Shown: piece by piece, positions 1-5,664 of the stretch | Layout: each line of letters begins with the position of its first letter | Numbering within the stretch: the stretch's first letter is position 1 | Origin: Spirochaetales bacterium | GTDB taxonomy: Bacteria > Spirochaetota > Spirochaetia > DSM-27196 > SLST01 | DNA: 6,211 nucleotides | NCBI GenBank assembly: GCA_007130265.1 | Contig: SLST01000160.1 | Coordinates: 1-6,211, forward strand | Direction: 5' to 3' | Notes under the pieces: generated by a model | Seen by the model: the letters and a program-made list of their open reading frames with translations, nothing else | Told to the model about the DNA's origin: nothing | Database searches by the model: none | Position numbers and translations under genes: made by a program

Positions 1-1
1 A

Positions 2-1435
2 ATGAGACGCATTACCTATGCCAGCGCCGTTGTTCTGCTCGTGGCGACGGCGCCAATAGCCTGCGCCCGTGGAAACCAAGAGGCGCAGGAGCCGACCGAC
101 ACCGTGGTCACTCGCACCGTAGTCGCGAACCCGCAGGACATGCAGCAGGCATTCATGGAGGTCGCGGATACGGTGCTGCCGGCGGTCGTGGAGGTGAACG
201 TGCTCCAGATCGTTGAACAGCGGCCCCAATCACTGTTCGATCATTTCTTCGGTCCGCCGCCCGAGGGCGAGCAGCGCAGACCCGGCCTCGGGTCCGGCGT
301 GATCGTCCGTACCAGCGGCGACACCGTTTACGTCGTCACGAACTACCACGTCGTGCAGGAGGCCGACGAGATCAACGTGGCGCTCTACGACGGGCGTGAC
401 TTCACCGCCACCATGGTGGGGGGTGACGAGAGGACCGATCTCGCGCTGCTCGAGTTCGAGAGCGACGGCGACTTCCCCGTGATCGAGTTCGGCGACTCCG
501 ACGAGGCGCGTGTGGGTCAGTGGGTGCTCGCGATCGGCAATCCGTATGGGTTCGAGTCGACGGTGACCGTCGGTATCATCAGCGCCCTCGGCAGGACGAC
601 GCAGCCCGGGATGCCGGTGGGCGGGTTCACCGAGTACATCCAGACCGATGCGGCGATCAATCCCGGCAACTCAGGAGGTGCGCTCGTCGATCTCGACGGT
701 CGGCTCGTCGGCATCAATTCCTGGATCGCCTCGCGAACCGGAGGAAGCGTCGGCATAGGGTTTGCTATCCCGACCAACGTCGTACAGAACGCGGTCGACG
801 ATCTCATAGAGCAGGGGCGAGTGATCTACGGATGGCTCGGTGTCACGATGCTGGACCCGACGCCTCAGATGCTCCCGGGCCTGCTTGAGGATCTCGGGGT
901 GGAGGAGGCCGCCGGTGTGTTCATCGACAACGTGCACCTTGGTTCACCCGCGGTCGAGGCCGGAATGCAGCCCGGAGACTTTGTGACTGAGGTGGCCGGT
1001 AGGGCCGTCTCCGAGTCGGTGGACTTCGCCCGTGCGGTAGGCGGCCATCGTCCGGGGACCGACGTACGGTTCACGCTCATCAGGTCCGGTGAGGAGCGCA
1101 CGATTACCGTGAGACTCGGTGAGCAGCCTTCGCCCGAGGAAATGCGGGACCCGCAGAACCTGTGGCCAGGGCTGACCGTGGTGCCGATAACCGAGCAGGT
1201 TCGGCGACAGACTCGAATCCCTTCCGGGCTCGACGGAGTGATCGCGCTGCGCGTGATTGGTGACTCGCTTGTTGCCGCGGCGGGCCTGCAGCGTGGTGAT
1301 GTGATCACCGAGGTCAGCGGGCGCGAGACTCCGGATGCCCGAGCGTTCTACGAGGCGCTCGAGGCGGCCGGCGACCGGGTCGAGTTCGAGATCAACCGCA
1401 ACGGCCGGGAGTTCGGCATCAGCGTCCGAAGGTGA
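2..1435 (+). CDS. htrA: HtrA/Do-family (DegP/DegQ-like) periplasmic serine endopeptidase with two PDZ domains
   Basis: Envelope protein-quality-control protease that would cleave misfolded exported proteins. What is seen: a 477-residue protein with an N-terminal export signal (basic MRR, then a hydrophobic stretch to about residue 20) and Cys21 in a P-I-A-C context, an imperfect lipobox, so it may be lipid-anchored or freely periplasmic. The trypsin-like domain spans about residues 45-270 and holds the complete triad: His116 (TNYHVV), Asp146 (RTDLALL) and Ser224 (NPGNSGGAL, with Gly222-Asn223 forming the oxyanion-hole turn). A flexible LFDHFFGPPPEGEQRR loop precedes the first barrel, as in Do proteases. 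PDZ1 starts near 277 (GWLGV) and PDZ2 near 388 and runs to the C-terminus. The length is normal for the family. The ATG lies at base 2, so upstream ribosome-binding sequence cannot be seen, but the signal peptide supports this start. The 3' end overlaps the convergent gene by 17 bp. Family assignment is firm; the choice between degP and degQ is not. Confidence 0.95.
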   Translation: MRRITYASAVVLLVATAPIACARGNQEAQEPTDTVVTRTVVANPQDMQQAFMEVADTVLPAVVEVNVLQIVEQRPQSLFDHFFGPPPEGEQRRPGLGSGVIVRTSGDTVYVVTNYHVVQEADEINVALYDGRDFTATMVGGDERTDLALLEFESDGDFPVIEFGDSDEARVGQWVLAIGNPYGFESTVTVGIISALGRTTQPGMPVGGFTEYIQTDAAINPGNSGGALVDLDGRLVGINSWIASRTGGSVGIGFAIPTNVVQNAVDDLIEQGRVIYGWLGVTMLDPTPQMLPGLLEDLGVEEAAGVFIDNVHLGSPAVEAGMQPGDFVTEVAGRAVSESVDFARAVGGHRPGTDVRFTLIRSGEERTITVRLGEQPSPEEMRDPQNLWPGLTVVPITEQVRRQTRIPSGLDGVIALRVIGDSLVAAAGLQRGDVITEVSGRETPDARAFYEALEAAGDRVEFEINRNGREFGISVRR

Positions 1436-2162
1436 ACACCTTCGTGCGAAGCGACCCGAGGTAGTGGTCGGCCATGAAGGTGAATGCCTTCGAGGCGGGG
1501 CGAAACGCGTCGCGCACCGTTTCAATGACCTCTTCCTCCTCCGGCATTACGCCGCCGGCGAGCGCCTTCCGGTACGCGTCGATCCCGACGCGTACCAGGT
1601 CCTCCTGCGTGGGCACATCCGAGAAGACACCCGACTGAAAGAGCGCAGCCTCTCCGATCCTGCGATAGACGACCGGTCTGCGATCTGGCTCGAGTCTCCG
1701 GACGTAGCCGAGCAAGCTCCCCAGGTCGTAATCGCTGACGGTGTAGGTGCGCCAGACCGAGGGGCGTACACGTACCCGACGGGTTACCGTGTGTATCCGG
1801 ACGAAACTCGCGAGCACCCACGACAGATAGGCGAGTACCTCGTCGGCCTCCAGGAGTTTTCGCGTCTGTTCGACGTCGAACACGACGACCATGCGGCCCG
1901 AGTCCCGCTCACGGCTGAACGATCGCGTGGCCAGATCTCGCCGCACCCGGTAGAGGAGCGCGGCGAAGAAGGCGTGCGGCGAGACACTCACCATCTCGTG
2001 CGGGCGCTCGAAGAGCCACGCGTGCAGGCGAGGCTCCTGAAGGATCCGGCAGAGCAGTCCCGGGTCACGGTCCGCGGCGCGCGCGACCCGCGCGGCTTCC
2101 GAGATGTTCGGCGAAACGACGCGGACAAGCATCTCTATTGTCTGCCGATCGAAGTGCCACAT
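1419..2162 (-). CDS. Uncharacterised protein, last gene of the hydrolase/diadenylate cyclase operon
   Basis: I do not recognise this 247-residue protein. It has no signal peptide and no convincing membrane segment, so it is probably cytoplasmic. It looks mostly helical and is rich in Arg and Glu. Features that look like family signatures are an N-terminal helical part (about residues 1-50), SPHAFFAALLYRVRRDL near residues 61-77, a segment beginning WRTYTVSDYDLGSLLGYVRR, an acidic run PEEEEV, and the C-terminal DHYLGSLRTKVFTFGR. Near the C-terminus the pentapeptide KAFTF recurs as KVFTF 16 residues later. The ATG is at 2162, only 14 bp after the stop codon of the diadenylate cyclase gene, so the two are almost certainly co-transcribed. 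No good Shine-Dalgarno precedes this ATG (an AGGT lies about 12 nt away), so translation may depend on the upstream gene. The long frame, operon placement and good codon composition support a real gene; its function is unknown. Confidence 0.85.
   Translation of the reverse strand: MWHFDRQTIEMLVRVVSPNISEAARVARAADRDPGLLCRILQEPRLHAWLFERPHEMVSVSPHAFFAALLYRVRRDLATRSFSRERDSGRMVVVFDVEQTRKLLEADEVLAYLSWVLASFVRIHTVTRRVRVRPSVWRTYTVSDYDLGSLLGYVRRLEPDRRPVVYRRIGEAALFQSGVFSDVPTQEDLVRVGIDAYRKALAGGVMPEEEEVIETVRDAFRPASKAFTFMADHYLGSLRTKVFTFGR
1427..1444. repeat. Perfect inverted repeat across the convergent gene ends
   Basis: CGAAGGTG-AA-CACCTTCG is a perfect palindrome of 8-bp arms around AA. It contains the stop codon of the protease gene (1433-1435) and lies in the last codons of the convergent gene. 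It can form a 7-bp stem with a 4-nt loop in either transcript, but no T-tract follows on either strand. The right arm could alternatively pair with CGAAG at 1447-1451. Confidence 0.6.
1475..1492. repeat. Imperfect second copy of the 1427-1444 palindrome
   Basis: TGAAGGTGAATGCCTTCG matches the element at 1427-1444 at 15 of 18 bases, 48 bp away and in the same orientation. Both lie in the C-terminal codons of the minus-strand uncharacterised gene, where they encode the similar peptides KAFTF and KVFTF. It retains GAAGG/CCTTC arms around a 6-nt loop. Confidence 0.5.
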
Positions 2163-2176
2163 GCAGTCTAGAATAC

Positions 2177-3502
2177 CTACAGCACGATCAGTCGGCGACC
2201 GTGACGGAAGATGCTCACCTGGCGCGTCGACTCGCTGATCGCGATTGCGACCGCTTCGCTCACCGCGGTGATCGACGCGGCCGCCGCGTGCCGCGCGCCG
2301 AGCCCCGACGGAAGCTCGGGGATCTCCACGTCGACCCGGAGGTAGGTTCCGGCGGACTCGATGACCCCGGCACCCGAGATCACGAACGCCCCGTCTATCC
2401 GGGCGAGCTCCTTGACCGTCTCGGCGAGACCGGGATCGAGGATGTTGCGGTGTCGCTCTTCGTACCCCTTGAACGGGTTCATGAGCATTTGGTGACAGTG
2501 CGCGGTCACATTCGGCGTGTCGCCGACGACGAAGAGCGCGCCGGTCGGCTTTCCCTCCCGTCCTTCGGAAGCGAGCTCAACCGCGAGCTCGACGACCCGA
2601 AGCATGACCCGTTGCGTTGCAGCGTCGAGCTCGAGCTCCTTGGAGATCGAGAAGAAAAGGCGGAACGCGGCCTCAACATCGGTAACCTGGATCGTATCGA
2701 CGACGCCCGGGTCGTGTGATCCGTAGACGTTCAAGATGACGTCGTTCTGCCGGATCCGCTGTTCGGTGAGCGCGTACAGCAGTGAGACGGAGATACCCCC
2801 GGCCGCGTTCCCGACGACCCCGTGGGTCGGCATGCCGAGGTCTTCAGGGGTCATGACGTAGACTTCCTGTTCGAGCTCAGCCGGGACCTGGTAGTTGCGG
2901 GCGAGTGCGCTCGAGGTGTGCAGGATGATGCAGCGCGCGCCCACCGCCGGGGCGAGGTCGAGTGCGTGTCGCCAAACCCGCCGCGAGCGGGCGGCGCGGC
3001 GGCCGGCTGCGTGATCGTCTTCCTGGTCCGCCTCGTCCCCGGCGTCGGCCTGCGTCAGCAGCCGGAAAACCCTGTCGGCGTCGTTTCTCTGCGCCGCTTC
3101 CACGAGCGACTCGAGGATGCCGGTAACCTGGAGCTTCACCGCGACCCCGCTCAGCGTGTCGAGGTGATTGGCCTGGTCACCGACGATACAGAACGCTACA
3201 TGGATGAGATCGTTCTCGTGTGCGTCGTAGACGATCCCGTCCGGACAGACTGCGACGACGACAACGGTGCTCGCGACGTCTTCGAACTGCGCGTGCGGCA
3301 TCGCGATATGGTTCCCGAGTCGCGTGGAGAGCATCTGCTCGCGGTCCCATAGGCGGTCACGGATCCGGTCGCGCTCGAGTTCCGGCACCTCCGCGGCGGC
3401 GGTCTTCGCTAGCGCGTCGAACAGCGCCTCCTTGCTCCGGCCCGGCACCGTCACTATGTGTCGAATCTCCAGGTTCTGGTCGAAGTGGTACCGGCGTGCC
3501 AT
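2177..3502 (-). CDS. PTS EIIA (type 2) - PK_C-like - DAC fusion: putative PTS-linked diadenylate cyclase (DacZ-like)
   Basis: Predicted cytoplasmic c-di-AMP synthase (2 ATP to c-di-AMP + 2 PPi) carrying its own PTS phosphoacceptor domain. The protein has 441 residues from ATG 3502. Residues about 10-150 match PTS EIIA type 2 (nitrogen/fructose class): RE at 54-55, ST at 59-60, then GNHIAMPHA with His70 as predicted phosphorylation site, and a second conserved His113 (NHLDTL). Residues about 151-180 form a linker, first acidic then Arg-rich. Residues about 185-275 resemble the pyruvate-kinase-C-like module that precedes DAC in archaeal DacZ. Residues about 298-441 are DAC: GALFVVGDT (321-329), DGA (370-372) and GARHAAAASIT (402-412), the equivalent of the RHRAA motif. 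This start is preferred because its ATG overlaps the upstream stop (TGATG) and GGAG lies 5 nt upstream; an in-frame TTG at 3526 would add eight residues. Domain calls come from motif reading, and activity is inferred. Confidence 0.88.
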   Translation of the reverse strand: MARRYHFDQNLEIRHIVTVPGRSKEALFDALAKTAAAEVPELERDRIRDRLWDREQMLSTRLGNHIAMPHAQFEDVASTVVVVAVCPDGIVYDAHENDLIHVAFCIVGDQANHLDTLSGVAVKLQVTGILESLVEAAQRNDADRVFRLLTQADAGDEADQEDDHAAGRRAARSRRVWRHALDLAPAVGARCIILHTSSALARNYQVPAELEQEVYVMTPEDLGMPTHGVVGNAAGGISVSLLYALTEQRIRQNDVILNVYGSHDPGVVDTIQVTDVEAAFRLFFSISKELELDAATQRVMLRVVELAVELASEGREGKPTGALFVVGDTPNVTAHCHQMLMNPFKGYEERHRNILDPGLAETVKELARIDGAFVISGAGVIESAGTYLRVDVEIPELPSGLGARHAAAASITAVSEAVAIAISESTRQVSIFRHGRRLIVL

Positions 3503-5553
3503 CAGTACTCCGCGACAATCGCGCAATGCGCCGAGAATCGAGGGACCGTCGTCTCGATCGCCCCGACACTCCGGGCTGAGCCTCCGGTCCTGATTTCAAG
3601 TTCGACACCGTCGGGGATGAGCCGCAGCGATGTGATCCGCTGCGGCAGTCGAAGCCGGACGTCCACGTCGTGCAAGGGAGGAAGATCCTCGATCACCTGG
3701 CAGCGTCCCCGTGAGACAGGCGGACCGTACAGGAGATGTGCCACGTAGCGCCGCTCATTCGGCTGGTGGAGCAGGCTCAGTCGTCCGGCGCTTGGCAGCG
3801 CCGCTTCTGCCATCGGCTCCGTGTGCACCATGCGCAGCAGATGCGCGAAGTAGTCGCGGTGCACCTTCGCGCCGTGGTGGTAGTAGAGTCGGTCAAGGCG
3901 ATGAGCGACACCGATGATCGACCCGTGACGCCATGCCGCCGGCCCCACGACGAGTCCCGGGCGGTTCGGCGTGTTCTGGTGACCGCAGTAGCGACCGTAG
4001 GTGCGGCTGAAATAGGGGTCTTCGACCGCCGCAAGCGGGCTGACACCGTCCTCAAGCTCGAAGCGCAGCGACGGCTCGTAGTTCAGGAAAGGAGTCGCGG
4101 GAAGTGCCGAGCGGCGGTGCAGCAGGCGATCTTCTTCTCCTCCTTCTGCATCGAGGAGCTGAGGGCCGACGAGCGTGTAGTCGACATCGACGTCTGGTCG
4201 GCCCGTGTACCGGGCGCCGCACGGGACGACAGTGTCCGCCGTCCCGGCGGCTGAGTCGAGCAGGCCGTCTGCGACCACGACGAGCGAACCGCCGCCGGCG
4301 AGGTAGGCTGCAAGCTCGTCGCGCGCCGGCGAAAGGAGGCCCGCCACCGACGGCACGACGATCGTCTCGAACCGTGAGAGGTCGTCGCCGGGTCCCGCGA
4401 TGTCGAAGTCGATCTGCTCTTCGAGCAGCATCCTTGCGAGCCCCTCGTCGGCCTCCAGCTCGTAGGAAGCCCAGAACCCGAGCGATGCCTCAGGCAACCC
4501 GCCGACTCCGAACTCCTCAATCTGCTTCACATACGTGAAGGCGTGTCCGATGTTCCGGTAGGTGGTCGTGTCCATTCGCCCGAGCGGATGGAGATGGTCG
4601 CCAAAGTTGCAGCTCGCGCCGTAAGCGATCATCGACGCCGCTTCGAAACGGATCGCCTCCGGATTCTTGAATCCGCCGAACTCACCCCACGCGGTATGGA
4701 ACTTCCCGCTCATCGCGACGATGGGCTTGCGCTCGCGGTGGAAGACCTTCGCCCGCAGCGGGAACTTGTCGTAGCCGCCCCACGTCGTGGGCAGGTCTTC
4801 CAGGTCGTTCTTCGTGTTCACCCGATGGAGCCGGTACCGGAAATTCTGCGGCCGCTCGATCATCGTGAGACCGTTGAAGTAGACGCTCGCATCCGGATGG
4901 CGCCCGCGGATGATTGCCGTGAGCTCCTGCGCATGGCGTTGGATCGTACGCGCGCGGTACGCCTCCACCTGCAGGAGGTCTCGCGTGTCCACGCCGTCCG
5001 CCTGCATGCCGGCGCGGCATCGGTCGCAGTAACAGAGCAAAAAGGCGCGGTAGATGTCGTACCAGAAGCCGTCGACCGGGTAGGTCCGGCAGATCTCCTC
5101 GGTCTGCGCGGCCATGAGCTCGTGGTACTCCCCGCTGACGCAGAGCTCCTTCCACTGGAACGTCGGCTTGGGATCGTCCGGCGCGGCGTCCGCCGGCCAG
5201 TTCGTCGTCACGATGTCGCCCGCTTCGGTCCGCATGCACCAGTCCGCGTGCTCCTCCGCGTCGTGCGCCGACCATCCACCGGTGAAGTAGATGGGCGCCT
5301 TCACACCGATCTCGTGACACGCCTCGATCTGTCCGCCGAGCAGATCCGTCTGAAGGTTCGGGTGCGGGCGGCCCACTTTCGTGGGGTAGTAGCTCCAGCT
5401 GTGGTGGCATTTGGCAAAGACGTTGATGAGGTTGACCTGTCCCGTCGTGAGAGCTTCCTGGAACTGTTCCTTGGAGAACTCGCCTCCTATGTTCGGGAGG
5501 TGCTCGGAGGTGTGAAAGTCGAGATGGATCTGACGCGAAGGCTCGGTTCTCAT
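3502..5553 (-). CDS. Glycoside hydrolase-like protein (GHL6/GH151-like TIM barrel with beta-galactosidase trimerisation-type domain)
   Basis: A 683-residue protein without a signal peptide, probably a cytoplasmic glycosidase acting on imported oligosaccharides. The N-terminus IHLDFHTSEHLPNIG (9-23) and the following barrel (about 1-370) resemble the hypothetical glycosyl hydrolase 6 (GHL6) group, some members of which are alpha-L-fucosidases (GH151). Visible barrel motifs are CHHSWSYYPT (49-58), a YFTGGW strand (89-94), VDGFWYDI (160-167, Asp161 and Asp166 as candidate catalytic acids), a CxCxxC cluster (Cys174, Cys176, Cys179) like the structural metal site of GH42-type enzymes, and KFHTAWGEFGG (284-294, with Glu291). 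Residues about 385-440 (ETIVVPSVAGLLSP..., then LAGGGSLVVV) read as a trimerisation/glutamine-amidotransferase-like domain, followed by a C-terminal beta-rich region. It is first in its operon and divergent from a FAD oxidoreductase. Substrate is unknown; alpha-fucosidase is only one possibility. No clear Shine-Dalgarno precedes its ATG. Confidence 0.85.
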   Translation of the reverse strand: MRTEPSRQIHLDFHTSEHLPNIGGEFSKEQFQEALTTGQVNLINVFAKCHHSWSYYPTKVGRPHPNLQTDLLGGQIEACHEIGVKAPIYFTGGWSAHDAEEHADWCMRTEAGDIVTTNWPADAAPDDPKPTFQWKELCVSGEYHELMAAQTEEICRTYPVDGFWYDIYRAFLLCYCDRCRAGMQADGVDTRDLLQVEAYRARTIQRHAQELTAIIRGRHPDASVYFNGLTMIERPQNFRYRLHRVNTKNDLEDLPTTWGGYDKFPLRAKVFHRERKPIVAMSGKFHTAWGEFGGFKNPEAIRFEAASMIAYGASCNFGDHLHPLGRMDTTTYRNIGHAFTYVKQIEEFGVGGLPEASLGFWASYELEADEGLARMLLEEQIDFDIAGPGDDLSRFETIVVPSVAGLLSPARDELAAYLAGGGSLVVVADGLLDSAAGTADTVVPCGARYTGRPDVDVDYTLVGPQLLDAEGGEEDRLLHRRSALPATPFLNYEPSLRFELEDGVSPLAAVEDPYFSRTYGRYCGHQNTPNRPGLVVGPAAWRHGSIIGVAHRLDRLYYHHGAKVHRDYFAHLLRMVHTEPMAEAALPSAGRLSLLHQPNERRYVAHLLYGPPVSRGRCQVIEDLPPLHDVDVRLRLPQRITSLRLIPDGVELEIRTGGSARSVGAIETTVPRFSAHCAIVAEY
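3508..3511 (-). promoter_or_regulatory. Shine-Dalgarno that fixes the start of the EIIA-DAC gene
   Basis: On the minus strand GGAG lies 5 nt before the ATG at 3502, inside the last codons of the upstream hydrolase gene. Together with the TGATG stop/start overlap, it selects 3502 over the in-frame TTG at 3526 and suggests translational coupling. Confidence 0.7.
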
Positions 5554-5559
5554 GGCGGT

Positions 5560-5565
5560 ATTCTA
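5560..5565 (-). promoter_or_regulatory. Candidate -10 box of the hydrolase/cyclase operon
   Basis: Read on the minus strand this is TAGAAT, matching TATAAT at five of six bases. It ends 6 nt before the ATG at 5553, so transcription would begin at or very near the start codon. No good -35 is found 16-17 bp further upstream (TCCCCA or CCCCAA). The absence of a Shine-Dalgarno before this ATG is consistent with a leaderless transcript. Confidence 0.45.
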
Positions 5566-5615
5566 CACCGTGGCGCGACGATTGGGGAGCATGGGCGGAG
5601 ACCAATGACGAATGG

Positions 5616-5644
5616 TGGACATCGCTCCTGAGCGATGGTACGGT
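5616..5644 (+). promoter_or_regulatory. Candidate sigma70-type promoter of the FAD oxidoreductase gene
   Basis: TGGACA at 5616-5621 matches TTGACA at five of six bases. It is followed after exactly 17 bp by TACGGT at 5639-5644, a weaker -10 of the TAnnnT form. The predicted start point near 5651 is just upstream of the Shine-Dalgarno at 5653. The -10 is weak, so the call rests on the -35 match, the spacing and the position. Confidence 0.4.
5620..5637. promoter_or_regulatory. Palindromic operator candidate (8-bp arms, 2-bp centre)
   Basis: CATCGCTC-CT-GAGCGATG is a perfect inverted repeat of 8-bp arms around a 2-bp centre. It starts in the last two bases of the -35 candidate and fills nearly all of the spacer before the -10 of the plus-strand gene, a classical position for a repressor site. 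It lies about 55 bp upstream of the -10 of the divergent operon, so one dimeric regulator could control both. The regulator is not encoded in this window, and its family cannot be told from the site. Confidence 0.5.
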
Positions 5645-5652
5645 CTGCGCTT

Positions 5653-5658
5653 GGAGGT
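5653..5658 (+). promoter_or_regulatory. Strong Shine-Dalgarno deciding the oxidoreductase start
   Basis: GGAGGT lies 6 nt before the ATG at 5665, which is close to ideal. The in-frame ATG at 5635 has no comparable site and sits inside the palindrome. The ATG at 5661 is out of frame and only 2 nt from the site. Confidence 0.75.
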
Positions 5659-5664
5659 GCATGG

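Larger units (their letters stand above)
5554..5664. promoter_or_regulatory. Divergent intergenic control region between the hydrolase operon and the FAD oxidoreductase gene
   Basis: This 111-bp gap is the only substantial non-coding stretch in the window. It must hold the promoters of the minus-strand operon (start 5553) and the plus-strand gene (start 5665). It contains a -10-like box for the operon, a -35/-10 pair for the oxidoreductase gene, a perfect palindrome and a strong Shine-Dalgarno, each listed separately. Confidence 0.75.

Noticed and set aside
1427..1451. Intrinsic terminator between the convergent genes
   Set aside because: The hairpin is real but no run of T follows on either strand, so a Rho-independent terminator cannot be claimed.
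1335..2171. 278-codon plus-strand open frame opposite the uncharacterised gene
   Set aside because: It overlaps the protease C-terminus and the whole minus-strand gene, has an Arg-rich low-complexity translation without domains, and is the usual antisense shadow in GC-rich DNA.
2822..3352. 176-codon plus-strand frame opposite the EIIA-DAC gene
   Set aside because: It is antisense to the EIIA domain and the PK_C-like region, with no domain of its own.
3503..3526. Earlier TTG start for the EIIA-DAC gene
   Set aside because: It uses TTG, adds eight residues unlike the family, lacks a clear Shine-Dalgarno and would overlap the hydrolase by 25 bp, while the ATG at 3502 has GGAG and a TGATG junction.
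4543..5631. 362-codon plus-strand open frame opposite the hydrolase gene
   Set aside because: The Arg/Val-rich translation has no recognisable motif, while the minus strand encodes a clear hydrolase across the same bases.
5635..5664. Earlier in-frame ATG for the FAD oxidoreductase
   Set aside because: It lies in the palindrome and ahead of the predicted transcription start. The GGAGGT at 5653-5658 serves the ATG at 5665.
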